In this document: positions 40,702-52,579 of the stretch, piece after piece
How positions within the stretch are numbered: the first letter of the stretch is position 1
Layout of the letters: the number at the start of each line of letters is the position of its first letter
Assembly (NCBI GenBank): GCA_965240325.2
Contig: OZ251230.1
Location: 1,922,001 to 1,986,000 of the forward strand
Direction of reading: 5' to 3'
Source of the DNA: Rebecca billardiae RCC1528
Lineage: Eukaryota; Haptophyta
DNA length: 64,000 nt
Notes under the pieces: generated by a model
Told to the model about the DNA's origin: nothing
Seen by the model: the letters and a program-made list of their open reading frames with translations, nothing else
Database searches by the model: none
Made by a program: the position numbers and the translations under genes

Positions 40702-43700
40702 TTAGAGCATCTCCGCGTATGTGCCGTCGGGCGAAGCGGCGCCCTCGCCGTTATTGGCCTTTGGCTTGCGCGACTCTCTCTGCGAGTCTGCCCCCGCCGC
40801 GCCGCGCCTCGAGCGGATCGACTGCATGAAGCCGAGCACGACAGGCAGCAGCACGAGGCCGTGCAGCGAGCCGCACAGCACCGTCGCCAGGTACATCCGG
40901 AAGTAGTACACCTGGAACACCGGGTACTTTGCGAACGCGAGCACGAGCACGCCGAGCAGCGTGGTGATCCCTCCGCTCACGACCGAGGAGCCGACAGAGC
41001 TCATGCACTTGCGCAGCTTCTGCACGTGGTCGCCCTGCGAGCGCGGGCGAGGGGCGGGCTGCGAGCGTGAGCGCGGGCTGACGGCGCGGGCGCGCGAGCG
41101 CTGCTGGACGCCCGGCCCTCCGGCCTCCTCCCCATCGCGCCGCTGCCCAGCCCACACGCCCAGCTCGTCGGCGCGCGCGCGCGCGCGCTCGAGCACGCCC
41201 GCGCCTCGGCACGCGGCGCGCACCTCGGCCATGTTGTAGGTCGAGGCGACGTGTGCCAAGTACTCGACAGAGAGGCCGATCGCCATCACCAGGTTGATGA
41301 TCGAGATGCCTGCGGGGCACGCGCGGCGGGCGCGGGGAGGAGAGGGCGGGTGAGCGGAGCACGGCGCCGTCCGTCGCGCGCGCGCAGCGTCGCGCCGCGC
41401 GCGGCGGGCCGGCCCTTTTCACGCGCGCGTATCCGCGCGCGCGCACCGTTCATGTGCACGTTGGCGAGCTGCATCACGCCGATCAGGTCGATCTGGTTGA
41501 GGACGAGCAGCAGCAGCACGGGCAGCGAGAGCAGCATGTTGCCCAGCAGCAGCGACATCACGCACAGGATCACGACGATGGCGGAGAAGAGCAACTTTGA
41601 CGCCTGCCGGTCGCGGGGCGCGCGCAGCGCCGGGCGCAGGACGGGGGGCGCGCGCGGCGCGGTGAGCGCGCGGCGCGGCGACGGGCGCGCGCGGCGCGCA
41701 CGGGCCGCGGCACGCGGCGTGCCCCGCGCGGCGGCGGCAGCGGCGGCGCGGCGGCGCGCACGTTGGGCACGAGGATGGCGTACTGCTCGTAGAAGACGTG
41801 GTACTCCGAGTAGGGGAAGATACTGACGCCCGTCTTGTCGGCAAACGGCTCACACAACGCGCGCATGTCGAGCATCGCCTGGACAAACTCGTCGGTGCTC
41901 TGCAGCGGCACGTGGAAGCCCATCACCTGCGCCGCGTCTGCAGGTGCGCGCGCGCGCGCGAGCGGCCGCGTGCGCAGACGGCGGGGAGCGGCGTGAGCGA
42001 GAGGGGGCGCGTCGCGCCACACGCGCCGCGCCGCGCGTCATGCGTGCGCCGCGCCGCGCCGCGCCGCGTCGCGCGCGCGACGAGCGCGCGCGCGCGCGCG
42101 CGCGCCGCACCGAGCCGCCCGGTCCGCGGGCAGAAGGAGAGGTAGTTCGCGTAGAACGCAAAGTCCGAGCCGGGCGCGAGGAACTCGCGCAGCCACGGGT
42201 AGAACTTGTCGACGGGCACGCGGCCCTCTGCGTCGATCACCTCCTGCGTGTGGTTCGAGACGACGAGCGCCCACTTTTGAAAGTCGCCGAGCCAGTCGAG
42301 AGCTGGCGGCTTGATCCACGGCGAGAGCTCGAGCGCGCGCACGAGCTCGCCGAGCACGTCCTGCGTCTCGTGCGACGAGAAGTCCACGCGCGGCCCCGGC
42401 GCGTCGTCCGGGTCCGCGCCCCTCTTCGCCGTCGTTATGTACACCGGCGGGCCGATGTCGGAATAGAATTCGAAGCGCTCAAAAAAGGTGGCCATGTAGC
42501 TCCCCTTGGGCAGCACCTCGCCAATCTCGAGGCCCTGGGCCACGTTGAGCGCGTGCGAGAGCGCGCCGAGGAAGAGCACGCCGAACGCGAGCAGCACGCC
42601 CCACCGCGTCGACGGCCGGTTGAGCCACGTGACGTACGTCGTCGAGAGCCAGCGGCTGAGCTCGTCGCCGGGCACGTCGTCGTCGCGAGGCTTCATCAGC
42701 TCGCGCACGTGTGACGGGCGGCGGTGGCGGCGCGGCGGCGCGTGCGCGGAGGGCGCGCGGCCGTTGGCGGCGCTGGGCTTGGCGCCGCCGCCGCCGCCGC
42801 CCGCGCCGTTGCCGCTCGGCGACTCGTGCCCGTTGCCGCCGCCGTGCGCACCCTCCTCGCGCGGCGCGGGCGGGTGGCCGCCGCCGCCCTCGGCGCGCGC
42901 GTGCGCGTCGGCCGCGCCCTCGGCCGCGCCCGCGCCGCGCCGGTCGAGCAGCCCGCCGACGCACGGCGTGAGGCAGGGCATGCAGTCGAGCTTGGACGCG
43001 CGCACGCGCCGCGCGTCCGCGGCGATCGCCGCGCCGAACACCGTCAGCTGCAGCGCGAGGTTCACCGCGAAGCCGAGAACGCACTGCTGGCAGAAGTACT
43101 TCACCGCCGGCATCACCGAGAGCGAGCCGACGGCGAACGCGAGCGTGGTCGCGGTGGAGGTGAGCGTGATGGTCGGGCCGACCTGCGCGAGGATCGAGCC
43201 AACGAGCTGCGCCGGCGTGAGCACGCGCGTGCGCGGCTCGCGGATCCGCGCGATGTACGTGTTCGAGAGGATGAAGATATTGTCCACGCCGATGCCGAGC
43301 AGCAGAAACGGCAGCACCTGCGTCGAGACCGGCGTGAACGGCACGCGCAGCAGCACAGTGAGGCCGAGCATGATGATGATGGAGCAGATCACGAGCGCGA
43401 CGCCGGTGAGGCCGAGCAGCACGTGCGAGCTAGTGCGCTGCGTCCCCGACATCGCGAACACCACGTACATGATCATCATCACGTACGACATGGCGAGCAA
43501 CGGGACGTCGGCGGAGGCGAGCCGCGCCACCTCCTCGTCCTGCGAGACCTGCGCCATGTAGGAGACCTGAACGTGCTGCGCGCGCGCGTTGGCGCGCTCG
43601 GCGACGTCGAGGAAGCCGTACTCGTACGCGCGCGCCTTCTCGAACGGCTTGCGCTCGAGCAGGATCGCGATCATCAGCGAGCGCGCGCGCAGCACGCGGC

Positions 43701-46700
43701 CGTGTCCGTCCGACTCGAGCCCGCCCAGCACCGTCTTGCGCAGGATCGGGATGCCGCACTCGTCCTTGGCAGCGAGGTTGGAGACGGTGGCGTAAAGGTC
43801 GTCGTCCGTGCGGTACGCGCGGCGCGGCCAGTACTTGAGCGGCGACTGGAAGACGCACGTCGTCGACTCGTTCGCCGCGGGGTTCCGGCACTGCACGCGC
43901 GAGCACACCTCGCCGAGCGTCGCGGTCGCGCCGTCCTTGGTGTACTGCAGGCTGCGCAGCTCCTCCTCGACGTCGGCTGCCTCGTCGAGGGCGGCGGGAA
44001 AGAGCACGTCGCCGCCGGGCTCCTTCGTCGTGATGATCATCACCTCGTGCCGCTGCTGCCCGAACCGCTCCGCGGTGAAGTCCGCCTGCCACACCGACGG
44101 CGTGCCCTGCGCCACCCACAGCTCGGTCGGCTTCGTCTCGAGCGAGAGGTTGCCGAGCTGCCCGAACGACCACGTGAGCGCGATCGCGAGCAGGACGAGG
44201 GCGTACACAGGATGCGCGGCGGTGAAGTGGCCGAGCGTGTAGTACGCCTCCTCGATGCGCTCGTACAGCGCGGTCGCGACCCCCTCGCCGTACGCCGCGT
44301 CCGACGGGAGCACGTCCACGCCGCCCGCGCCCGCCGATGGGCCGAGCACCGGTGAGCCTGGCTTGGATGGGGCGTCGCTGCTGCTGCCGCTGCTGCCCGC
44401 GCCGCCCGCCGCGTGCTCCGCCGGCGAGGCGGCGGCGGGCGCGGCGGAGCCGCACGCGCAGAGCGCCACGCCGAACGCCGCGGCGAGGATGCACGCGAAG
44501 ATCAGCAGGTACATCGGGATGCGGCCCGGGTGGCGCAGCGGCTCTGTCGGCAGCGTGTCGAAGCCAATCGCGAGCTCTGAGAGCGGCGGCGGGTCGGTGC
44601 ACGTGGTCTGCGCGTCGGCGGCGCCGACGCCCATCTTGGAGAAGGGGTTCTTGCCCACGAGGATGCGCAGCTGCGCCACCTCCTTCGTCTTCACGCCCGA
44701 CGCGATCTTCTCGAGCAGCTCCTCCGCGTCCTCAAAGTAGGTTTCCACGGTCGTGGTCGCGAGCATCTTGTGCGAAGCGCAGTCGTGCCACAGAGCGTCC
44801 GCCATCGCCGGGTCGACGTAGATGGTGACGTTGAACGAGCCGTCGGCGTTGGCGGTGACGTTGGACATGTAGTCGGCCTGGTGCGGCGAGCACGCCAGCC
44901 CGCACACCAGCTCGCTCAGCCGCTCGAAGCAGCACCCCTTCCCGAAGATGGGCGAGGCGACCGCGGTCAGGTTGCCGCCAATCGTCACCTCCAGGTCGAC
45001 CTCGCAGCACGACATCTCGCGGTACTGGCTGCAGAAGTTGAGCGGGCGCGGCTTGGCCTCGACCTGGAGGCACGCGGCCTGCGGCGCCGAGTCGAGCGTG
45101 CCCTCGAGGTCGGGCACCGGCTCGGGCAGCGGCCCGCCCGGCAGCATCGTGTCGCCGATCGCCAGGCCGGTGTCTGGGTTGGCGCCGACGCGCGCCATGA
45201 GCGTCGCCTTCCCCGGCCCAGGCTTGTACGTCGGGTCGGAGGTGACGGAGAAGGCCTCGCAGAACTGCACGGCGGTGGGGTACAGGTTGCCCAGCGTGTC
45301 GCCGAAGATCTCGGAGTACGCACCGCGGCACTTGGCGTACAGCCCGTCGCAGTACGACGGCGACAAGTAGTAGGACGCGTTGAGCGAGCCGTCAGGCAGG
45401 GGCACGGGCACGCCGTGCGCGTCGCGCTGCACCCACACAAAGTACGACTGGCGCGGCGAGCACGCCGAGGCGCAGGTGAGCGCGAGCACGGCGGGGAGGC
45501 ACTCGGAGCTCCCGCCCCCAAAGTTGCGCTTGAGCAGCTGCAGCTTCGACGAGAGCATGTGCTCCGACTCCGCGTAGCAGCACGCCGCCTCGTTGTGCTG
45601 CTTGCACAGCTCGAGGCCCGGCGCCGCGACCGCGTGGATCGGCTCGTCGTCCGAGAGCGGGCAGGTCTTGCCGACCTCGGCGGCGTTGGCGAGGCCGGGG
45701 ACGAGCGAGCGGCCGAACTGGCGCCGCGGCGGCCGGCCCACGCCCGCCTCGATCGTCGGCGCCGGCTTGCTCGGCGCCACCGCCACGGACACCTGCACGG
45801 TGCTCGCCGCGCGCTCGCGCGAACGTGAGCGCCTCGAGCGCCGGCCGCCGCCGCCGCCGCCGTCGCTCGAGCTGCCGCTCAGCTGGTGGTGGGCGGTCTT
45901 GGGCGGCGCGCGGCCGGGCGCGACGTCGGCGAAGACGGCGGCGAGCGCGTGGCAGAACGACGCGCCGTCCGTCACGCCGTGCTCCTCCAGCGCGCCCGCG
46001 CCGCCGCACGCGCCGAGCATGCGCTCGCACGCCGCCGGCAGTACAAAAACATGCTGCGAGTCCGACTCCGACTCGGCCGGGTCGACAAAGGTGGCCTGGC
46101 GGTCGGAGCAGCCGATGCCGCACATCGCGGCGGTGACGTTGGCCGCGCACGCGCCGCCCGCCGCCGCGAGCGCCTTCCCGAACGCCGACGTCGGCGCCTC
46201 CGCCCAGTCGGCGAGCCGCGCCGCCTCGGCGGGCGTGCAGCACGACGCGACGGCGTGCGCGGCGCACACGCTGCCCTCCAGCTGCGCCAGCGCCTCCGCC
46301 TCGTCGTCGTCGTCGTCGTCGCCGCCGCCGCCGAGCTGCGCGCCCGCGAGCCAGTCGTACGGCGCGCGGCCCTCGGTGCCGAGCGGGCACGCGTCCTTGG
46401 GCGCGTCGCACTCCGGCACGTCCACGCAGCGCTGCTGCGAGAGCATCAGGTCGCCCGGCGTCGTCTCGTCGTAATGCGAGTGCGGCTCAAACTTGTACCG
46501 CGGCGTGTGCGGCCCCGGCTCGAGCATCATGTTGAGGTACGGGCCGATGAGGGAGCACATCGCGGTGGAGTCGGAGAACTTCTCGGAGAACTTCTTGTTG
46601 TCCCGCGGGTCCGTCTCGTCCTTGCACGCCGCCACGATGTCCTCGCACCAGTCCTCGGAGACGCGGATCGTCACGTTCAGCGAGCCGTCCCTGTTGGTCT

Positions 46701-48601
46701 TGGGGTACGACGTGCGCGCGAACAGGTGCTGCGAGGGCGAGCAGAGCGTGGTGCACGCGAGCTTGGCGAACTCGTGGCCGCAGGTCGGGTTGTGCAGGAT
46801 CCCGCCCAGCAGCGCGAGGTTCGAGTCGAGCGTGCTCATGTGCTCGCCGTCGCAGCACGTGGTCTCGCCCGGGCCGAAGAAGTGGCGGCACTCCCCGCCA
46901 GCGCCGCTCACGGTGACGGGGCCGTGCGGCGCGCCGTGCGTCGTGCACCGCTCGAGCTCGGGCGTGGGGTCGCCCTCGTCGGAGAGGTACGCCTCGACCT
47001 GCGTCTGCTCGCACGTCTGCTTCAGCATCTCGCCCGCCAGCACCGTCGCCGCCGGGCCGAGCGGCCCGTTCGGGTCGGTGATCGTCACCTTGACGCGCGC
47101 GCCGAGCTCGGGCCGAGCCGAGCGCGCGAGCGGCAGCAGCGCCTGCGCGCCGTGCGCGCAGATCTCGAGCGACGAGTTGAAGGCGGCGCCGAGCGCGGTG
47201 CCCGACTGCGCCGAGAGCTCGCAGGCGCAGTCGCGGTGCAGCATCTCGCAGAAGTTCGCGCCGAGCCGCACGCTCAGCTGCGGCGTGCCGTCCTCGTCCT
47301 CGTCGACGCTCACGCCGTCCTGCTGGTCGTACCCACACCCGGCCTGGCAGAGCAGCGAGCGCAGCTGCAGCGCGCACTTGGACTCGGTGACGATCTGGTC
47401 GGTGCCGTAGCCGCGGAGCAGCCCGCGCAGCCCGTCCTCGAGCATCGCCTGCTGCTCCGCCGTGCAGCACCCCTCGCCCTCCACGTCGTGCGCGCACAGG
47501 GGCGCGCCGGGCGGCGGCTCGGGCGGACCGTCCTTTGTGCGGAGCGGCGGCTCGGGCATCGTCGCCAGCGTCACCGTGCAGATGGGCTGCTCGTGCTCGC
47601 GGTCGCCGTAGACGGTGTCGTCGGAGCATTCCGGCGCGAAGTACATGTCCGCGAGCGCGTGCGACTCCGCGTCCGAGCGGTGCGTGAGCATGCGGAACGT
47701 GTGGAGCAGCTTGAAGAACTCTCCCCGCGCGTCCTCCAGCTCAGCGTCCGTGCACGCGTCGCGCATCCGCGTGCAGAGCGCGCGCGGCACGGTGCGCGTG
47801 ATGCGCTTCTTCTCCTCCTCGGAGTTGATCTTGAGCGCGGGCAGGTGGAACTGCCGGTAGCTGTACACGTCGCCGCTCTTCGCGATCTCCTCGGGCGTGA
47901 TCGAGGGCACGCACGAGACCCACGACGCCCCGCACGCGTGCCGCCGGCTCGCAATCTTGCATGTCTCGGTCGCGCGCTTGATGGCGCCGAGCGGGCCCTT
48001 CACCATCGCCGCGTCCGCGCCCGTCGGGTCGTGCATCGGCACCGCCTGCGCGGCGCGGCGGGCGCGGCGCCGCGCCCAGGGCACACGGCCGCGACCGCGT
48101 GAGCGAATGGCTGAGGGGGCGGAGCTCGGCGCGGCGCGGGGCCGTCGCGCTCGCGCGCGCGCGCACCTCGCTTGGGTCCCAGATGATCGCCCCATCGGGC
48201 ACGAGCCCTTCGCACGACGACCACGCCACCGACGCGTGGTCAATGCAGTAGACTGGCTTGAACTCGCCGCCATCCGGATGCAGGTTGAGCTCGGCATCTG
48301 CGGGTGCGCGGTGCCGCGCCGCGCACGTGGCCGCGCGGGGAAGGGGGCGCGTGCGGGCGAGGCGGAGCGTCGAGCAGCTGCACATGTGGCCCACCATAGG
48401 ATCTCACCGCCGCAGTATCGAGAGCGCACTGCGCTGCGCGCGTGCACGCGCGCCCGAGACCCAACTCGCACTCACACGTCGTGTCGCGTGCGGCCGCGCG
48501 CGGCACGGAGTGCGAGCGCGCGCACCAGCGCCGGGGGGAGCACCCGCGAGTGCCAGCAACACCACCGGAATCACCACCGCCTGGGATAGACGCGGCGCCA
48601 T
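40702..48601 (-). CDS. NPC1-like sterol transporter (RND/SSD) with five tandem cysteine-rich modules
   Basis: Seven exons: 48601-48526, 48297-48167, 48045-42111, 41937-41762, 41603-41447, 41309-41224, 41034-40702; 2297 aa. All donors read GTGCG, all acceptors GCAG, and every junction keeps frame. Residues 1-25 are a signal peptide (RLSQAVVIPVVLLALAGA). Five luminal modules follow, each with CC, then a C-x3-C 33-39 residues later: 262/302, 466/500, 671/711, 891/927 and 1082/1117. Most have CSPxQ, as in the sterol-binding NPC1 N-terminal domain. A membrane helix (about 1245-1268), a sterol-sensing-type block with GIGVDNIFILSN (about 1653-1664), a Gly/His-rich insert, and the second RND half (LGVLVLAFAKYPVFQVYYFR; LHGLVLLPVVLGF) complete it. 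Human NPC1 is about 1280 aa with one such module. Probable role: lumenal sterol binding and membrane transfer. Divergent with the small gene at 49219. Confidence 0.88.
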
Positions 48602-49218
48602 CGTGCGTCAGCGCACTGCCACGACAAATGAGGTCGCGCGTGCGCCCCGCCCCAAAGCGGTGCTGCCTACTTCTCGCAGAACCGGGTGCATCCCGGGCGC
48701 CCGGCCGCTCGTGCGAAGAACCAGGGGCAAAGTTGAATACGGCGACCCGGATCCTTGGGCTACAGCCCCTGCGCGCCCGGCATCCGAAACGCCTGTGCCG
48801 CGCGCACAGGGTGTGTACCGCGTGCGAACACCAAGAGGTGCTGCCGGGTAGCGAGAGGCCCAATAAGATTCGAGCAGCCAAAGATTCCCTCGGCTTTCGG
48901 ATTTTCGTTTTTCTGACTGATTTTTTGGGCAAGTTGCCGGACGCCATCGTGCTGCGTGCCTCCGTTTTTCGGGCGCGGATTTTCGATTTTCAGCGCCGAT
49001 TTTGGGCCCGCACTGGCAAGCTCGCGGGCGCGCGGCCGCGGAAGCCGGGCCCGGGCGGGGGAGCAAGGAACCGCTGCCGCTGCCGCCGGCCGGTGAAAAC
49101 TGAGTGCGAAGGAAGGGAGACTTCGCGGAATCGCGCCTCATCTCCTCAGTTGGCGTCTCGACGACTCGCTCAACGGTGGCGGACGCAGGCTCGCGCGCTC
49201 TCACTTCGTCTCCGCACG
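48602..49218. promoter_or_regulatory. Divergent intergenic region
   Basis: 617 bp between the NPC1-like start (minus) and the small coiled-coil gene start (plus). 48890-49010 has T-runs with attttcg repeated (ggattttcgtttttctgact, gattttcgattttcagcgcc). No TATA box was recognised. Confidence 0.45.
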
Positions 49219-49521
49219 ATGAACGGCTTCATGCAGAAGGCCAGCGCAGCCGCCGATTCGGCGGGCAAGGCGGTGAAAGTGAAGGCATTTGAGACCGAGA
49301 TCGAGTTCAAGAAGGGCAACATCAAGACGCTCCAGCAGGAGTTTGGTGTGAAGGTGTTCGACCTGGTCGGCGCTTGGAAGGAGGCCGAGATCAAGGCCGC
49401 ACACGCTGAAACAAAGCAAAAGATCGACGCGGTGGAGGCGGAGATCGCGGCCAAGCAGGCTGAGATCGCCCAGCTCAAGCAGCCGGCAGCTCCAGCTGCG
49501 CCGCCAGCAGCTGCGAAGTAG
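49219..49521 (+). CDS. Small conserved-looking coiled-coil protein
   Basis: A 100-aa protein starting MNGFMQKASAAADSAGKAVK. The body is almost entirely charged heptad-rich helix (KEAEIKAAHAETKQKIDAVE, AEIAAKQAEIAQLKQ), closing with an Ala/Pro tail. Residues about 20-50 (FETEIEFKKGNIKTLQQEFG) have the most sequence complexity. The frame is open far upstream, but that part is Arg/Pro noise and the ATG context (cgcacgatgaac) supports 49219. No signal peptide or membrane segment. Function unknown; a cytoskeletal or scaffold role would be a guess. Confidence 0.65.
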   Translation: MNGFMQKASAAADSAGKAVKVKAFETEIEFKKGNIKTLQQEFGVKVFDLVGAWKEAEIKAAHAETKQKIDAVEAEIAAKQAEIAQLKQPAAPAAPPAAAK

Positions 49522-50230
49522 TGGCGCAGTGAGACCAAAGCCTGTGCACGCAGCTGGAGCACGCTGGCGACAGAGCCGGCCCCGCTCGGCTGGTCGCGCC
49601 AACAATGCTGGCAAGCATTGGCCATTCCCAGTCCCCACACCACCGCTGGATGCCCTTCGCCGCCCCGACTGAGCACTCGCCGCTCGTTCGCCGGCCAGTT
49701 CGTCGTCGTCTGCCGTGGGGGCAGCGAGCGACCAGCGCAACCGTGCCGGCGACCGACCCGCGCGACGGACTGTCCGGGAGGCTGCCGGGCGCCCGGCAAA
49801 GCGGATAAGCGCCTTCGACTCTGAGCGGATGACCCAGGCTGACCGTTCCGATGTAAGGACGGAGTATTCGCGAGTCGTGAGAGTACACAGGAGTCATCGT
49901 CGCGGTGGGCGGCGGGCGGCGGGCCGTGCGCCAGTCGCCGTCGGTCGCGGGCCAGTCGCGGGCCGCCGCCCGGCGCGGGCCGGCGGGCCCCGCCGCGGGC
50001 CGCCGCCCCGGCGCGGGCCGGCGGCCGCCCGGACTCCCGGAGGCCGGAGCGGCCGTGCGCCAATCGCGGCGGCACTCGCGGTGCCGACTCGGGCCGTGCC
50101 GTCTAGGTCGTCCCCCGACTGAACTCAAACGCGTAATTACAGTCATAATTATTGATGCATCCTGGCGGCCAGCGAATTCCAAAGGTAGCCTAGGCTACGG
50201 CACTGCTGTCATCATCACGCAGAATCATTG
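49522..50230. other. Intergenic stretch between convergent genes
   Basis: 3' regions of the small coiled-coil gene (+) and the UFSP-type gene (-). 49890-50095 is a low-complexity run of gggccgg/ccgcggg variants. No gene. Confidence 0.5.
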
Positions 50231-51082
50231 TCATCCACTCTCCACGATTTCAATCTCGACGACGGACGAGGCCTCCAGATCCGGTGGCACCGCCAATGCC
50301 GCGGGGCCAGACGCGCCTGCACTAGCGATGCACGCACGGTCCTGTGCATCCGACAGCCCCTGCGAGTGCGGCGGCGCCACGCCCGAGGACACTGGCCGCG
50401 GGAGCGCAAAGTTGTAGAAGCTCGCCACGCTCAGCCCACCGAGCGGTTGCCACGCGAGCCAGCCGTCGTTACGCACCCGCCGTTGCTCTGTGCCCGACGA
50501 GCCAGTACCCTGGAAGTGCGGGTCAGCGATGAGGAGCCATGAGCGACTCGCGTCAGCCTCGTCGACCGCGACGCCTAGAAGCGTCTTGGAGTAGACGTCC
50601 GTGCTGCCGCCGATCATCCCAGGGGCACCAAACCGCTCAAAGTGATCGAGCAGGTCGGACATGTGTTCAGCCACGTGGCGCCCGGACGCGACATGGACGA
50701 GGCGCGTGCTCGCGCCGGCGCACAGCGCCTCGACGACGAGCGAGATTTCAAAGGCGCCGCCAATCCATGCGTTCGACCCAGCGACGCGTGCGGGCTTGTC
50801 CCCGAGCCTGACAAGCAGGTCCTGGATCTCGCGCACGGTAGGCACCTGCTCGAGCCCGTACTCGCTCCACGAGAGGATCGTCTGCAGCGAGCGGTATCCG
50901 CAGCCCCAGCCTGCGTCGTTGAACCCATCGTCGCGGTAGTGCCGATAGACGCAGCGCCCTCTGAACGTGGCGCAACGCAGCCCAGCCTTGGGGGGCGCGG
51001 GCAGCTCTGACTCCTGTCCGAGCACGACTATCGTCGCCGCCGCCATCGTGCTGGAATCTTTGGTGAAGAACGCCACGGACAT
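50231..51082 (-). CDS. UFM1-specific protease (peptidase C78, UFSP-type)
   Basis: A 283-aa papain-fold protease that matures UFM1 and removes it from targets. The catalytic Cys is residue 61 in FNDAGWGCGYRSLQTILSW. The Asp-His pair is D187/H189 in LLIADPHFQGTG, and Gly-rich GAPGMIGGSTDVYSKTLLG precedes it, as in UFSP1/UFSP2. GSNAWIGGAFEISLVVEAL is another family stretch. It lacks the long N-terminal domain of UFSP2 and so resembles the short UFSP1 form. The C-terminal ~50 residues are unstructured. Single exon, with the ATG at 51082. UFM1 itself and its E1/E2 enzymes are not in this window. Confidence 0.86.
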   Translation of the reverse strand: MSVAFFTKDSSTMAAATIVVLGQESELPAPPKAGLRCATFRGRCVYRHYRDDGFNDAGWGCGYRSLQTILSWSEYGLEQVPTVREIQDLLVRLGDKPARVAGSNAWIGGAFEISLVVEALCAGASTRLVHVASGRHVAEHMSDLLDHFERFGAPGMIGGSTDVYSKTLLGVAVDEADASRSWLLIADPHFQGTGSSGTEQRRVRNDGWLAWQPLGGLSVASFYNFALPRPVSSGVAPPHSQGLSDAQDRACIASAGASGPAALAVPPDLEASSVVEIEIVESG

Positions 51083-51625
51083 TATTATTCCGAAAAATCT
51101 TTGTCGAGGGCGCCTGGTCGAGGCATTCTGATGACGAATTCCGGCAACGGCTGTGCCGCCGTGGGCGTGGGCTGACTGAGGCGTGAATCCGAGTTATTAC
51201 TGTGATCTCGCCTGCCTGAGCTGTGTGCGTCTCTTATTCTTAGTATATGATAAACTGTAGGCATGACTCTCGTCAGATTCAGAACGCCGTCACTATTACT
51301 TACTCACTGCCAGCAATCACTGCATTCGGACAGCAGAGTGGCCGTGATGGTCTGATGAGTGATGGACACTCCCGCATTGACAGCCCGCGGTTATGGCGGG
51401 TTACTGTACTAATTCTATGATGATTTAAAGACACAGGCACGAGGGCGCAGCTCTCCTGATTCGTCTGTCGTGGTACTGGTCGCCGAAGCTTGCAGCAGTG
51501 GCAGTGCAGTGATCGACTGCCATCGACGACGAATCGATCGCCATAAAAATATACAAAATAAACATAAACATTGATGATGAACAGTAGTTCTCACAGATTA
51601 TACTGACAATTGGCTCCGGCTTCGG
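51083..51625. other. Intergenic stretch with shared repeat fragments
   Basis: Relatively AT-rich. 51414-51465 resembles 29514-29570 (ttctatgat...ttaa.gacacagg, then ctcctgattcgtc). 51608-51640 matches 52858-52890 in reverse with one mismatch. No gene. Confidence 0.5.
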
Positions 51626-51672
51626 TTGACCCCTGCCAGTCCGGTCATAGAAACCGGGCGTACCGAAAATGA
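51608..51672 (-). repeat. Junction of two dispersed repeats
   Basis: 51634-51672 equals the reverse complement of 38965-39003 (39 of 39 bases). The overlapping 51608-51640 matches 52858-52890 in reverse (32 of 33). The two matches overlap by seven bases, so this copy joins both families. Confidence 0.85.
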
Positions 51673-51769
51673 AAACGACCTTCGCGAGGTCGCACGGAGG
51701 CGGTCGAAGGCTTGCTGGACTCGGGTTGGCGAGCTGAGCGCGAATCCGCACCGTTTGCCGCGATCGCTT

Positions 51770-52579
51770 GTTTTTACACGGCGCCAGAGCCCGATTTTCA
51801 CCATTTCTACTGGGAGTCCGGGTACTTTTATTGGCCTTTTGCCCACTATGGTGGTGCGGGCGCGGGTCGCGTTGGACGTGCCCATCGTGTTCGACACCGA
51901 CGTCTCGGACGAACAGCTGGGAGGTAATCTTGGCGACCGCGATGCCGAGCACCTCTTTGCGGTCGCGCGTGACCTGGAGATCGTGCACACGGTGTCTGAC
52001 ACGACCTCGTCAGTGCACCACGGTCGGTGCAAGCCTCTCTGCACGTTGCGCCGTCTCCGGACCTCTGCAATCAGATCAAGGTGAACATGTCGAGGACGCA
52101 CAACACGATGGAGCGGATGCTTTTCCATCTCGTCGTCGATATGCTCAGGCCTCTCTGTCTGGACGAGTACTTTGTGATCCTTACGCGCTCGACACTGCAA
52201 GTCGCGACGAGGGCGACTCACGAGCCCGAGACAAGCAGCAAGCGGCAGAAGGAGGCGGACGGGCAGTGGTGGACGATGGGGGGGCGAGTCTGATTTCAAG
52301 CGATACGCGCGCATGGATCTTGACCGGCGCTCGCGCGAGCTGGGCACCGGCGAGATCGAGAGCGACACGATCGTCCGCGGCGTTGTCGTGCTCACGCCCG
52401 TGCAACCGATCACGCCTGACTTTCAGCGGCGCCCCAGCACGCGGCACGAGGCGGAGGCACGCGGCAGCGGCGGCGGAGCGGCCGCGTCTGGCGGTGTACC
52501 AGCTGAGAGAAGAGCGCGGCACAATGCTATGCGCGCGCAGCTGACCAACCAGAGCGCGCTCGCAAGTGCGGGGCGGTGA
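51770..52579 (+). pseudogene. Decayed ORFs of unknown nature
   Basis: Protein-like stretches occur in order but in changing frames: VALDVPIVFDTDVSDEQLGG and LFAVARDLEIVHTVSD (about 51855-52000), then MERMLFHLVVDMLRPLCLDE (about 52109-52168), then GTGEIESDTIVRGVVVLTPV (about 52340-52400). No intron borders of the type used elsewhere here explain the shifts. Probably one degenerated gene. Family not recognised. Confidence 0.32.

Noticed and set aside
41923-48471. A 2182-codon continuous frame as the complete NPC1-like gene
   Set aside because: It reads through introns at both ends. The signal peptide exon, the second exon and the last four exons lie in other frames and join cleanly at GT-AG borders.
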